DNA of 64,000 bases from NCBI RefSeq assembly GCF_003627815.1, contig NZ_CP032698.1:2852001-2916000 (forward strand), written 5' to 3'. Position 1 is the first letter of the stretch, and each line of letters opens with the position of its first letter. Of the stretch, positions 12,414-22,641 are shown piece by piece. The DNA comes from Streptomyces hundungensis. Lineage in GTDB: Bacteria; Actinomycetota; Actinomycetes; Streptomycetales; Streptomycetaceae. A program made the position numbers and the translations under genes. The notes beneath the pieces are model-generated. The model saw only the letters and a program-made list of their open reading frames with translations. It was not told where the DNA came from and did no database searches.

Positions 12414-14006
12414 TCACTTGCTGGTGCTGACCGGAGCGTCGTCGCCCAGGAGCTTGCCGTCCGAGGTCTCGAACTGCCGCTTGAAGCCGGCGATGGCGTC
12501 GCCCACGGACTGGAGCGTGTCGTCCGACATCTTGGCGCCCTCGGCGATCGAGGTGAGGAGCTCCTTGCGCTCGCGGCGCAGGTGCTCCAGCAGCTCGGCC
12601 TCGAAGCGGCGGATGTCCTCGACCGGCACGTCGTCCATCTTGCCGGTGGTGCCGGCCCAGATGGAGACGACCTGCTCCTCGACCGGGTACGGCGAGTACT
12701 GCGGCTGCTTCAGCAGCTCGACCATGCGCTTACCGCGCTCAAGGGAGGCCTTGGAGGCGGCGTCCAGGTCGGAACCGAAGGCGGCGAACGCCTCCAGCTC
12801 GCGGTACTGGGCGAGGTCGACACGCAGTCGGCCGGACACCTGGCGCATCGCCTTGTGCTGTGCGGAACCACCGACTCGGGAGACGGAGATACCGACGTTC
12901 AGGGCGGGGCGCTGACCGGCGTTGAACAGGTCCGACTCCAGGAAGCACTGGCCGTCGGTGATGGAGATGACGTTGGTCGGGATGAACGCCGACACGTCGT
13001 TCGCCTTGGTCTCGACGATCGGCAGACCCGTCATCGAACCGGCGCCCATCTCGTCCGACAGCTTCGCGCAGCGCTCGAGCAGACGCGAGTGCAGGTAGAA
13101 GACGTCGCCCGGGTAGGCCTCGCGGCCCGGCGGACGGCGCAGCAGCAGGGACACGGCGCGGTAGGCGTCGGCCTGCTTCGACAGGTCGTCGAAGATGATG
13201 AGGACGTGCTTGCCGTCGTACATCCAGTGCTGGCCGATGGCCGAACCGGTGTACGGGGCGAGGTACTTGAAGCCGGCCGGGTCGGACGCGGGAGCGGCGA
13301 CGATCGTCGTGTACTCCAGCGCGCCGGCCTCTTCCAGGGCGCCACGCACGGAGGCGATGGTCGAGCCCTTCTGGCCGATGGCGACGTAGATGCAGCGAAC
13401 CTGCTTCTTCGGGTCGCCCGAGCGCCAGTTGTCGCGCTGGTTGATGATCGTGTCGACGGCCAGAGCGGTCTTGCCGGTCTGACGGTCACCAATGATCAGC
13501 TGACGCTGGCCACGGCCGATCGGCACCATCGCGTCGACGGCCTTGTAACCGGTCGCCATCGGCTCGTGCACCGACTTACGGACCATGACGCCCGGAGCCT
13601 GAAGCTCCAGGGCGCGGCGGCCGTCGGTCTCGATCTCGCCGAGGCCGTCGATCGGGTTGCCGAGCGGGTCGACGACGCGGCCGAGGTAACCCTCGCCTAC
13701 GCCGACCGAGAGCACCTCACCGGTGCGCTGCACCGGCTGGCCCTCTTCGATTCCGCTGAACTCGCCGAGGACGATCGCACCGATCTCGCGCTCCTCGAGG
13801 TTGAGGGCGAGACCAAGGGTTCCGTCCTCGAACCGCAGCAGCTCGTTCGCCATGGCCGAGGGAAGACCCTCGACCTTCGCGATGCCGTCGCCGGCAACGC
13901 TGACCGTACCGACCTCCTCGCGCGAGGCCGCGTCCGGCTGGTACGACTGGACAAAGGTCTCCAGCGCGTCCCGGATCTCCTCCGGCCGGATCGTGAGCTC
14001 CGCCAT
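12414..14006 (-). CDS. atpA: F0F1 ATP synthase subunit alpha
   Basis: 530 residues, full length. It forms the non-catalytic nucleotide-binding subunits of the F1 head. The P-loop [14 protein letters not shown] and the ATP synthase alpha/beta signature [17 protein letters not shown], with the arginine finger in SVSRVG, are present. It is separated from atpH by 139 bases that contain a strong hairpin, and is followed closely by atpG. Confidence 0.97.
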   Translation of the reverse strand: MAELTIRPEEIRDALETFVQSYQPDAASREEVGTVSVAGDGIAKVEGLPSAMANELLRFEDGTLGLALNLEEREIGAIVLGEFSGIEEGQPVQRTGEVLSVGVGEGYLGRVVDPLGNPIDGLGEIETDGRRALELQAPGVMVRKSVHEPMATGYKAVDAMVPIGRGQRQLIIGDRQTGKTALAVDTIINQRDNWRSGDPKKQVRCIYVAIGQKGSTIASVRGALEEAGALEYTTIVAAPASDPAGFKYLAPYTGSAIGQHWMYDGKHVLIIFDDLSKQADAYRAVSLLLRRPPGREAYPGDVFYLHSRLLERCAKLSDEMGAGSMTGLPIVETKANDVSAFIPTNVISITDGQCFLESDLFNAGQRPALNVGISVSRVGGSAQHKAMRQVSGRLRVDLAQYRELEAFAAFGSDLDAASKASLERGKRMVELLKQPQYSPYPVEEQVVSIWAGTTGKMDDVPVEDIRRFEAELLEHLRRERKELLTSIAEGAKMSDDTLQSVGDAIAGFKRQFETSDGKLLGDDAPVSTSK

Positions 14007-14052
14007 CTGGGTTCCCTGCTCTCCTTGTTGGGCCCGAAGTTTCTAAGGGGGT

Positions 14053-14070
14053 CTGGGGGCCGACCCCCAG
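14053..14070. other. intra-operon hairpin between atpH and atpA
   Basis: CTGGGGG-CCGA-CCCCCAG is a perfect 7-bp stem in the 139-base spacer between atpH and atpA, the longest spacer within the operon before atpC. No T-run follows on the coding strand, so it looks less like a full terminator than like an mRNA-stabilising or processing structure that could raise alpha/beta/gamma output relative to delta. That role is inference. The stem sequence resembles the CTGGGGC hairpins of the dispersed repeats elsewhere in the window. Confidence 0.6.
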
Positions 14071-14145
14071 GAATCTTCTGCAATTTCTGCACGGCCCAAC
14101 CGGGCCGCTGGTGTTGCTAATTCACTTGCTGTGCCGACCGTGAGG

Positions 14146-14961
14146 TCAGCGAGCCAGCCGCCGGTTCGCCTCTTCGAGGCGCTCCGCGATGGTGCCTTCG
14201 ATGACCTCGTCGCCGACGCGCACCGAGATCCCGCCGAGGACCTCGGGGTCCACGTCGAGGTTCAGGTGCATCTGACGGCCGTAGATCTTCGCCAGAGCCG
14301 CGCCGAGGCGCGCCTTCTGGAGGTCGGTCAGCGGCACCGCCGAGGTGACGACGGCGACCATCCGGTCCCGGCGGCCCGCGGCGAGCTTGGAGAGGGACTC
14401 GAGTCCCGATTCCAGGCTACGTCCACGCGGCCGGGTCACCAGACGGACGACCAGGCGCTCGGTGACCGGGTTCGCCCTGCCGCCCAGCAGGCTGCGCAGC
14501 AGTTCGCTCTTGGCCGCGACCGTGGCGGTGCGGCTGGTGAGCGCGGAGCGCAGTTCGGTGCTGGAGGTGACGATGCGGCCGAACCGGAACAGCTCGTCCT
14601 CGACGTCGTCCAGCGCGCCCGACTGCTGCGCGGCGGTGAGGTCGGCGGTGGCCGCCAGTTCTTCCAGCGAGTCCACCAGGTCACGCGAGTACGACCAGCG
14701 GGAGCGGACCATGCCGGCCACCAGGTCGGCGGTTTCGCCGCCCACCTGGCCGCCGAGCAGACGCCCGGCCAGCTCGGCCTTGGCCTCGCCGGCCTGCGCC
14801 GGGTCGGTCAGGACCCGACGCAGCGAGACCTCGCGGTCGAGCAGCGTGGTGACGGCGGCCAGCTCGTCGCCGAGCTTCGCCGCGTCGACGGACGTGTTGT
14901 CCATCAGCGCGTCGAGACGCTCGCGTGCGGCGGCCAGTGCCTCGCGGCTCGCACCGTTCAT
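14146..14961 (-). CDS. atpH: F0F1 ATP synthase subunit delta
   Basis: 271 residues, much longer than the ~177 of E. coli, as is normal for actinobacteria, whose delta carries an N-terminal extension. The OSCP-like C-terminal part ends with DPEVLGGISVRVGDEVIEGTIAERLEEANRRL, the conserved stator signature. It links the b-subunit stalk to the top of F1. Its ATG overlaps the atpF stop by four bases (ATGA). Confidence 0.94.
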   Translation of the reverse strand: MNGASREALAAARERLDALMDNTSVDAAKLGDELAAVTTLLDREVSLRRVLTDPAQAGEAKAELAGRLLGGQVGGETADLVAGMVRSRWSYSRDLVDSLEELAATADLTAAQQSGALDDVEDELFRFGRIVTSSTELRSALTSRTATVAAKSELLRSLLGGRANPVTERLVVRLVTRPRGRSLESGLESLSKLAAGRRDRMVAVVTSAVPLTDLQKARLGAALAKIYGRQMHLNLDVDPEVLGGISVRVGDEVIEGTIAERLEEANRRLAR

Positions 14962-15506
14962 CGGACGGCCTCGGCCTTCTCCTCGAGCTCGCCGAGGAAA
15001 CGGTCGATGGTGCGGCTCTGGCGGGCGTGGTCCTCGAGGGACTCGCCGACCAGCTTGCCGGCCAGGTCGGTCGCCAGCTTGCCCACGTCCTGACGGAGCG
15101 AGTGCGCGGCGGCCTTGCGGTCGGCCTCGATCTGGGCGTGGCCGGCAGCGATGATCTCCTCACGCTGCCGCTGGCCTTCCGCCCTCATCTCCTGGATGAG
15201 CGCGGCGCCCTGCTCGGTCGCCTCCTGGCGCAGGCGCGCAGCCTCGTGGCGGGCCTCGGCGAGCTGCGCCTTGTACTGCTCAAGGACGCTCTGGGCCTCG
15301 GTCTGAGCGGCCTCGGCCTTCTCCATCCCGCCTTCGATGGCCTCGCGACGCTCGTCCAGAACCTTGTTGATGTTCGGGAGGAGCTTCTTGGCGAGGAAGC
15401 CGAAGACGATGACGAAGGCGATGAGGCCGATGACGAGCTCAGGCCACGGCGGAACGAGGGGGTTTTCCTTGCCCTCGGCCGCCAGCTGAACCATGGTGAG
15501 GTTCAC
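14958..15506 (-). CDS. atpF: F0F1 ATP synthase subunit b
   Basis: 182 residues from a GTG. A single membrane helix (about residues 22-42, PELVIGLIAFVIVFGFLA) is followed by a long charged alanine-rich helix that dimerises into the peripheral stalk. The order in the operon (after atpE, overlapping atpH) confirms the identity. Confidence 0.95.
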   Translation of the reverse strand: MNLTMVQLAAEGKENPLVPPWPELVIGLIAFVIVFGFLAKKLLPNINKVLDERREAIEGGMEKAEAAQTEAQSVLEQYKAQLAEARHEAARLRQEATEQGAALIQEMRAEGQRQREEIIAAGHAQIEADRKAAAHSLRQDVGKLATDLAGKLVGESLEDHARQSRTIDRFLGELEEKAEAVR

Positions 15507-15546
15507 ATCAGTGCCTTTCGTCGGATCGGTCTAGTCGTGGTTCGTC

Positions 15547-16681
<1,135 letters not shown>

Positions 16682-16906
16682 CGCGGGCTCCTTCAGCGTG
16701 GCGCATAGGTACGGCAACCTCGTTGTGTCGGCGCGGCGCGCAGCCGCGGTTCGGCACTGGACTGGTGTTTCGGATGATGGGGCGGCGGTCGGGCATCAAG
16801 CCTCGCGATTGAGCAGGCGTCAGCTCAGATGCCCGCGCCCGCAGTGCCGCAGTTGGCACCGGACGATAGCAGGGTCCTGAACTCGCATTTATTCCGGCCC
16901 TACCTC

Positions 16907-17344
16907 TCACGACGACGGGCCCGTCTTTTCGGGCTTGTCGCCCTTGGCGGTATCCGGTTCCACGTAGAGGATCTTCGCCTTCATGTGCGCACGCGCCTGC
17001 GCGCCGATCCAGACGAGGGTCAGCGCCACAAGGGTTGCCGCAAAGCACTTCGGGTTGAACAGCGTCGTGTTCTTGAAGACCGCGACAAAGATGAAGAGCA
17101 GGAGCAACTGCGCGGTGTACAGCATCAGTCCCATGGCCTGGAACAGGTGCGGAAGCGATTTGGCAGTGCGCTCCAGGACGACGAGTCCGATGCCCATGAA
17201 GAGGATCACGACCAGCGTCGCGACGATGGCACCCACCACTCCCTCGCCACCCGCGACCACACCGCTGATCACGGCGGCAACAGCGCCCGCGACAGCGGTG
17301 GGTAGGGCGGTCTGGAGAAGAGTGCGTGCGTCGTTGGACGGCAT
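16907..17344 (-). CDS. atpI: AtpI-like membrane protein, first gene of the ATP synthase operon
   Basis: 145 residues from the ATG at 17344, which has GGAGC eight bases upstream; an ATG ten codons earlier lacks this. Four membrane helices (about residues 15-35, 40-60, 75-98, 105-122) are predicted by eye. Proteins at this position are called AtpI and are thought to help assemble the c-ring; sequence similarity within the family is low, so the assignment rests largely on position and topology. The promoter region upstream holds a Rex-like operator. Confidence 0.8.
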   Translation of the reverse strand: MPSNDARTLLQTALPTAVAGAVAAVISGVVAGGEGVVGAIVATLVVILFMGIGLVVLERTAKSLPHLFQAMGLMLYTAQLLLLFIFVAVFKNTTLFNPKCFAATLVALTLVWIGAQARAHMKAKILYVEPDTAKGDKPEKTGPSS

Positions 17345-17470
17345 GGCGGCAGCTCCGCTTGCTGGTGGGGGCAAAGTGGTGTCGTCATGGACGAGCGTAA
17401 GCCCGGGCCGAGTTGGTCCCTCGGGCCAACGGACCGTCGCACTACGGTCCTTCGGCTCTGGCGCCGGGTC

Positions 17471-17488
17471 TCGTGAACCGTATCACAA
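17471..17488 (-). promoter_or_regulatory. Rex-like operator upstream of the atp operon
   Basis: On the minus strand the 18 bases read TTGTGATACGGTTCACGA, which matches the Rex operator form TTGTGAA-N4-TTCACAA at 12 of the 14 defined positions. It lies 127 bases upstream of the atpI start. Rex is the actinobacterial NADH/NAD+ sensor that represses respiratory operons when NADH is low. The match and the position make redox control of ATP synthase likely; binding itself is not shown by the sequence. Confidence 0.65.
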
Positions 17489-17608
17489 ACTATTTGATGA
17501 GGTCTTTACCATGGAAGTGTGATGGGCAGCACACTTGAGAGTGGTGCCGCGCGTTTGTGCACAACGGGTGGCGAGATGTCTGGTATTGGGCTTTGACGCG
17601 GCAAATCG

Positions 17609-18979
17609 TCAGCGCGACGCACCGGTCTTACGTCGGTCGGGGAAGCGCGAACGGGGGCCGATCGCGGTCGCTCCGTTGACGCCGGAGACTCCGGCCGCCA
17701 CCGGGGCGCGCTCGCCGCGCACCTCGTCGTCCTCCTCGGAGGCGATCGAGTGCACCGTCTCGGGCTCCGTACGGGTACGCCGGTAGCGCGGCGGCACGAA
17801 CCGCTCGGCCCACCGCGGGGTGCGCGGGGCGAACCGCGGCAGCAGCAACAGGACGAGCCCGACCGCGCTCAGCGCGACGATCAGCAGCACGATCCACATC
17901 GACGCCGAGTGCACCGAGTAGGCGACCGCGCCGAAGGCGATCAGCGCCGACCAGAAGTACATGATCAGCACCGCCCTGCTGTGCGAGTGCCCGATCTCCA
18001 GGAGCCGGTGGTGCAGATGTCCCCGGTCGGCGGCGAACGGCGACTGCCCGTTCCAGGTCCTGCGGACGATCGCGAGCACCAGGTCGGCCATCGGGATCGC
18101 GATGATCGTCAAGGGCATGAGCAGCGGGATGAAGACCGGCAGCATCGCGTGGGTGGCGTCGCGGGTGCCGCCGAAGTTGAGCTTCATGGCGTCGGGGTCG
18201 ACCTGGCCGGTGATGGAGATCGCGCCCGCCGCGAGGACGAGCCCGATCAGCATCGAGCCCGAGTCGCCCATGAAGATCCTGGCCGGGTGCATGTTGTGCG
18301 GCAGGAAGCCCAGGCACATCCCCATGAGGATGGCGGCGAACAGGGTGGCGGGGGCGGCCGCCTCGATTCCGTACCCGTACCAGAGCCGGTAGGCGTACAT
18401 GAAGAACGCCGCCGACGCGATGCACACCATGCCGGCGGCCAGGCCGTCGAGGCCGTCCACGAAGTTCACCGCGTTGATGGTGATCACGACGAGCGCGACC
18501 GTGAGCAGGGTGCCCTGCCAGGAGGTCAGCGAGACCGAGCCGATGCCGGGGATGGGCAGCCACAGGATGGTCAGACCCTGCATGACCATGACGCCGGCGG
18601 CGATCATCTGGCCGCCGAGCTTGATCAGGGCGTCGATCTCGAATTTGTCGTCCAGGACGCCGATCAGCCAGATCAGCGCGGCGCCGGACAGCAGGGCCCG
18701 CGGTTCGTTGGACTGGCTGAAGACGCCGTTGAGGCCGTCGAGGTGGTCGGCGACGAGCAGTCCCGCGCACAGGCCGCCGAACATGGCGATGCCGCCGAGT
18801 CTCGGCGTCGGTTCCCGGTGCACGTCACGCGCGCGGATCTCCGGCATCGCACCGACGGCGATGGCGAACTTCCGCACCGGCCCGGTGAGCAGATAGGTCA
18901 CCGCGGCCGTGACGCAGAGCGTCAGCAGGTATTCACGCACGGGCTGCCCCAGAGGTATCGCTGGCCATCTCAGCCCCAC
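17609..18979 (-). CDS. MraY/WecA-family polyprenyl-phosphate sugar-1-phosphate transferase
   Basis: 456 residues from a GTG at 18979; another GTG at 18940 (start VREYLLTLCV) is also plausible. About eleven membrane helices. Family motifs are RLGGIAMFGG near the N-terminus, the metal-binding DDKFEIDALIKL, and NAVNFVDGLDGLAAG, where the Asp residues bind Mg and the lipid carrier. The enzyme puts a GlcNAc-1-phosphate type sugar on decaprenyl/undecaprenyl phosphate, starting a cell-wall polymer such as arabinogalactan linker or teichoic acid. The C-terminal ~70 residues are an arginine- and glutamate-rich cytoplasmic tail not needed for the family. Confidence 0.88.
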   Translation of the reverse strand: MGLRWPAIPLGQPVREYLLTLCVTAAVTYLLTGPVRKFAIAVGAMPEIRARDVHREPTPRLGGIAMFGGLCAGLLVADHLDGLNGVFSQSNEPRALLSGAALIWLIGVLDDKFEIDALIKLGGQMIAAGVMVMQGLTILWLPIPGIGSVSLTSWQGTLLTVALVVITINAVNFVDGLDGLAAGMVCIASAAFFMYAYRLWYGYGIEAAAPATLFAAILMGMCLGFLPHNMHPARIFMGDSGSMLIGLVLAAGAISITGQVDPDAMKLNFGGTRDATHAMLPVFIPLLMPLTIIAIPMADLVLAIVRRTWNGQSPFAADRGHLHHRLLEIGHSHSRAVLIMYFWSALIAFGAVAYSVHSASMWIVLLIVALSAVGLVLLLLPRFAPRTPRWAERFVPPRYRRTRTEPETVHSIASEEDDEVRGERAPVAAGVSGVNGATAIGPRSRFPDRRKTGASR

Positions 18980-19145
18980 ACCCTAGCTTCGCGTGCATGT
19001 GGTTGAGGACATCCGGAGCCGGCGGATGGTTGCAGCCACCTTGGTGAAGCACGGATAAGCCCGCATTCTTCCGTTATGCGAATCCTGTGAGAATGCGCCG
19101 AATTCGCCGTCCCGTCCTCGTGGGGAACCCCTGGGGAACCGCCCC

Positions 19146-20384
19146 TCAGGGAGGGGGGAACCTTTCCGCCAGTTCCCGCACCGCCACCCGGGCCCTGGGA
19201 TCCTCTCGCATCGCCATCGCGAACAGCACCGCGATTCTGGCCATTTCCGTCTCCCGCATGCCCTGGGTGGTGACGGCGGCGGTGCCGAGCCGGATGCCCC
19301 GGGCGTCCGCGTGCGGCAGGGCGCAGGAGTCCAGGACGATGCCGGCGCCCGCGAGACGCCCACGGGCGGTGCGGCCGTCGACGCCGAACGAGGAAGGGTC
19401 GGCGAGCACCAGATGGGTGTCGGTGCCGCCGGTGAAGACGCCGAACCCCTCGGTGAGCAGCCCCTCGGCGAGCGTGCGCGCGTTGGCGACCACCTGATGG
19501 GCGTAGGCCGTGAACGCGGGAGTGGACGCCTCGCCGAAGGCGACGGCCTTGGCGGCGATGGTGTGCATCTGGGCGCCGCCCTGGGTGAAGGGGAAGACGG
19601 CGCGGTCGATGCGGGCGGCGAGGTCGGCGCCGCACAGGATCAATCCGCCGCGCGGGCCGCGCAGCACCTTGTGGGTGGTGGCGCACACGACGTCGGCGTA
19701 CGGGACCGGGCTCGGCGCCGCTCCCCCGGCGACCAGGCCCATGGGGTGCGCGGCGTCCGCGATGAGGTAGGCGCCCACGTCGTCGGCGATCTCGCGGAAG
19801 GCCCGGTAGTCCGGGTGACGGGGGTAGGCGATCGAGCCGCACACGATCGCCTTGGGCCGGTGCTCGGCCGCCAGGTCCCACACCTCGCCGTAGTCGATGA
19901 GCCCGGTGTCCCGCTCGACGCCGTAGCCGACGAAGTCGAACCAGCGCCCCGAGAAGTTGGCGGGCGAGCCGTGCGTGAGGTGTCCGCCGTAAGGGAGGCC
20001 CATCGCCAGAACGGTGTCTCCGGGCTTCAACAGGGCCGCGTAGGCCGCCAGTACCGCCGAAGTCCCCGAATGCGTCTGGACGTTGGCGTGGGCGGCTCCG
20101 AAGAGGGCCTTGGCGCGGTCGACTGCGATGCGCTCGGCGGCGTCGACGATTTCGCAGCCTCCGTGGTGGCGGGCGCCCGGATATCCCTCGGCGTACTTGT
20201 TGCCGAGGTGGGAGCCGAGGGCGGCGCGCACGGCCGGGGAGGTGAAGTTCTCGGCGGCGATCAACTGGAGCGAGGTGGCCTGGCGCTCGGCCTCGCCGAG
20301 CAGCACGTCGGCCATTTCGGGGTCCTGGCGCCTGAGGGCGTCGGACCCCGCGAGTTGGGCGCTTTCCGCGGAGATGACCGGCAT
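19146..20384 (-). CDS. glyA: serine hydroxymethyltransferase paralogue
   Basis: 412 residues, close to family length. It is a PLP enzyme that interconverts serine and glycine with tetrahydrofolate. The Schiff-base Lys is in TTHKVLRGPRGG and the N-terminal LQLIAAENFTSP and NKYAEGYPGARHHGG motifs are present. The last motif is normally RYYGG; here both tyrosines are His. The second of these is catalytically important in characterised SHMTs, so this may be a paralogue with altered activity. It lies among translation-related genes rather than with the glycine-cleavage genes. The symbol follows the family, not a proven role. Confidence 0.85.
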   Translation of the reverse strand: MPVISAESAQLAGSDALRRQDPEMADVLLGEAERQATSLQLIAAENFTSPAVRAALGSHLGNKYAEGYPGARHHGGCEIVDAAERIAVDRAKALFGAAHANVQTHSGTSAVLAAYAALLKPGDTVLAMGLPYGGHLTHGSPANFSGRWFDFVGYGVERDTGLIDYGEVWDLAAEHRPKAIVCGSIAYPRHPDYRAFREIADDVGAYLIADAAHPMGLVAGGAAPSPVPYADVVCATTHKVLRGPRGGLILCGADLAARIDRAVFPFTQGGAQMHTIAAKAVAFGEASTPAFTAYAHQVVANARTLAEGLLTEGFGVFTGGTDTHLVLADPSSFGVDGRTARGRLAGAGIVLDSCALPHADARGIRLGTAAVTTQGMRETEMARIAVLFAMAMREDPRARVAVRELAERFPPP

Positions 20385-20449
20385 GACTTCAGCGTAGGCC
20401 CCGGCCGCCGAGGCCGCCCGGCGTGCGGGGAGCGATACCCCCGGTGGGG

Positions 20450-21100
20450 TCAGTGGTGCGTCGGCACGCCCGTCAGCGCGGTGACGACCGGGTCGAGCGC
20501 CTGGTTGATCTCGTCGCCGATGGAGCGGAAGAACGTGATCGGGGCGCCGTAGGGGTCGTTGACCTCGTCGGCCTCGACGCTGGGGGCGAGCAGCCAGCCG
20601 CGCAGCGCGGCCGCGGCCCGCACCAGGGCCCTGGCCCGCTCGACCATGCCTTCCTGGAGCGGGTCGGGCAGCGTGGCCGGGTCTATGGCCCGTACGAGAC
20701 GGGTGAACTCCTTCAGGGTGAAGGTGCGCAGGCCCGCGGAGTGGCCCATGGAGATGACCTGGGCCCGGTGGTCGCGGGTCGCGGTGAGGACCAGGTCGGC
20801 GGTGATGACGTGTTCGTCGAGGAGCTCGCGCCCGGTGAAGCCGGTGGCGTCGGCCCCGAAGTCGGCGAGGACGGCGGCCGCGTTGGCCTCCATCGGAGCG
20901 CCCTCGTGCCCCCAGGTGCCGGCGCTCTCCACGATGAGGCCGCCCGAGAACGGGTCCCCGAGCCGGTCGCTCAGGGCATGGCGGGTCAGCCGCTCGGTGA
21001 TGGGCGAGCGGCAGACGTTGCCGGTGCTGACGTGGAGGATGCGGAACGAGTCCACCGCGCGGTGGACCGTGCCTATGCCACGCCCCTCAGGGGCGGTCAA
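20450..21100 (-). CDS. low-molecular-weight phosphatase family protein lacking the catalytic Cys
   Basis: 216 residues from a TTG whose bases overlap the tsaC stop (TTGA, 21097-21100), with GAGG about nine bases upstream. Phosphatases of this family need the P-loop C-x5-R(S/T). The loop here is HVSTGNVCRSP: the GN, second Cys, Arg and Ser are kept but the nucleophile position is Ser. The DP loop that provides the general acid is present (VNDPYGAP). The protein therefore looks like a phosphate-binding pseudo-phosphatase, unless an alternative residue serves. It is translationally coupled to tsaC. Confidence 0.85.
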   Translation of the reverse strand: MTAPEGRGIGTVHRAVDSFRILHVSTGNVCRSPITERLTRHALSDRLGDPFSGGLIVESAGTWGHEGAPMEANAAAVLADFGADATGFTGRELLDEHVITADLVLTATRDHRAQVISMGHSAGLRTFTLKEFTRLVRAIDPATLPDPLQEGMVERARALVRAAAALRGWLLAPSVEADEVNDPYGAPITFFRSIGDEINQALDPVVTALTGVPTHH

Positions 21101-21744
21101 TTGGCCACCTCGAGGTCGGGTACCACCTTGCGCAGCTCGTCCGCGTCGAGCGCGCCGGCGCGCAGCAGTACCGGGACCTTGCCGGTCACGTCCACGATCG
21201 ACGACGGGACGATGCCCGGAGTGGGGCCGCCGTCCAGGTACACGGAGACGGAGTCGCCGAGCATGCCCTGGGCCGCGTCGCAGTCCTCGGGCGAGGGGTG
21301 ACCGGTGAGGTTGGCGGAGGAGACGGCCATCGGGCCGACCTCGGTGAGCAGCTCGATGGCGACCGGGTGCAGCGGCATCCGGATCGCGACGGTGCCCCGG
21401 GTGTCGCCGAGGTCCCACTGGAGGGACGGCTGGTGGCGCGTGACCAGCGTCAGGGCGCCCGGCCAGAACGCGTCGACGAGCTCCCAGGCCTGCTCGGTGA
21501 AGTCGGTGACCAGGCCGTGCAGGGTGTTGGGCGAGCCGATGAGCACGGGCGTGGGCATGTTGCGGCCGCGGCCCTTGGCGTCCAGCAGATCGCTGACGGC
21601 CTGCGAGCTGAACGCGTCCGCGCCGATCCCGTACACGGTGTCGGTCGGCAGCACCACGAGCTCGCCGCGGCGGACGGCGGATGCGGCTTCGCGCAGACCG
21701 GTCGTGCGGTCGGTCGCGTCGTTGCAGTCGTATCGCCGAGCCAT
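21097..21744 (-). CDS. tsaC: L-threonylcarbamoyladenylate synthase (Sua5/YrdC/YwlC)
   Basis: 215 residues with the YrdC fold: VVLPTDTVYGIGADAF near the N-terminus binds ATP and threonine, and VAIRMPLHP and SSANLTGHPSP are conserved. It makes threonylcarbamoyl-AMP from threonine, bicarbonate and ATP, the first step of t6A37 modification of ANN-decoding tRNAs. It is shorter than Sua5 proteins with the extra C-terminal domain. It follows prmC by 46 bases and overlaps the phosphatase-like gene by four. Confidence 0.92.
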   Translation of the reverse strand: MARRYDCNDATDRTTGLREAASAVRRGELVVLPTDTVYGIGADAFSSQAVSDLLDAKGRGRNMPTPVLIGSPNTLHGLVTDFTEQAWELVDAFWPGALTLVTRHQPSLQWDLGDTRGTVAIRMPLHPVAIELLTEVGPMAVSSANLTGHPSPEDCDAAQGMLGDSVSVYLDGGPTPGIVPSSIVDVTGKVPVLLRAGALDADELRKVVPDLEVAN

Positions 21745-21790
21745 TAGCGGGCCTCCTCGTACACATACACGGTCTGGGTGTTCACGCGGA

Positions 21791-22630
21791 TCACGGTGTG
21801 GCCTTGCGGGCCGTGGCGAAGCGGGGGCGGTTGTTGAGGTCGGGGTGGTCGGCCGCGTCCGCCCATCCCTGCTCCTCGTTGAAGATCCACGGCACTTGGC
21901 CGCCCTGGGTGTCGGCGTGCTCGATGACGACGAGCCCGCCGGGCCGCAGGAGGCGGTGCGCGGTGCGTTCGATGCCCCGGATGGTGTCGAGGCCGTCCTC
22001 GCCGGAGAACAGCGCGAGCTCGGGGTCGTGGTCGCGCGCCTCGGGGGCGACGTACTCCCACTCGGTGAGCGGGATGTACGGCGGGTTGGAGATGACCAGG
22101 TCGACCTGGCCGTCCAGCTCGGGCAGCGCGGTGAGCGCGTCGCCCTGGTGGAGAACGACGCGGGACCCCTCGACGTTCTTCCGCGTCCACGCCAAGGCGT
22201 CCTCGGAGAGTTCGACGGCGTGCACGCGCGAGCGGGGGACCTCCTGCGCCATGGCGAGCGCGATGGCGCCCGAGCCGGTGCACAGGTCGACGATGAGCGG
22301 TTCGACGACGTCCATCGCGCGGACGGCGTCTATGGCCCAGCCGACCACCGACTCGGTCTCCGGGCGGGGCACGAACACCCCTGGCCCGACGTGGAGTTCG
22401 AGGTAGCGGAAGAAGGCGCGGCCGGTGATGTGCTGGAGCGGTTCGCGGGCCTCGCGGCGGGCGATCGCCTCCCAGTAGCGGGCGTCGAAGTCGACGTCCT
22501 TGACGTTGTGCAGCTCTCCCCGCTTCACGCCGTGGATGTGCGCGGCGAGCTCCTCCGCGTCGAAGCGCGGTGAGGGCACGCCGGCGTCGGCCAGCCGCTG
22601 GGTGGCCTGCGCCACCTCGGCAAGCAGCAC
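21791..22630 (-). CDS. prmC: release factor glutamine methyltransferase
   Basis: 279 residues from the GTG at 22630. A longer frame from an ATG at 22672 would be translated through a perfect palindrome (22642-22659) and give an unconserved GRPPGPRS leader, so the GTG giving VLLAEVAQATQRL was preferred. The class I SAM-binding motif DLCTGSGAIAL and the diagnostic catalytic NPPY (ISNPPYIPL) are present. It methylates the Gln of the GGQ loop in RF1 and RF2, which fits its place directly after prfA. Confidence 0.93.
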   Translation of the reverse strand: MLLAEVAQATQRLADAGVPSPRFDAEELAAHIHGVKRGELHNVKDVDFDARYWEAIARREAREPLQHITGRAFFRYLELHVGPGVFVPRPETESVVGWAIDAVRAMDVVEPLIVDLCTGSGAIALAMAQEVPRSRVHAVELSEDALAWTRKNVEGSRVVLHQGDALTALPELDGQVDLVISNPPYIPLTEWEYVAPEARDHDPELALFSGEDGLDTIRGIERTAHRLLRPGGLVVIEHADTQGGQVPWIFNEEQGWADAADHPDLNNRPRFATARKATP

Positions 22631-22641
22631 GCTTCGGGGGC

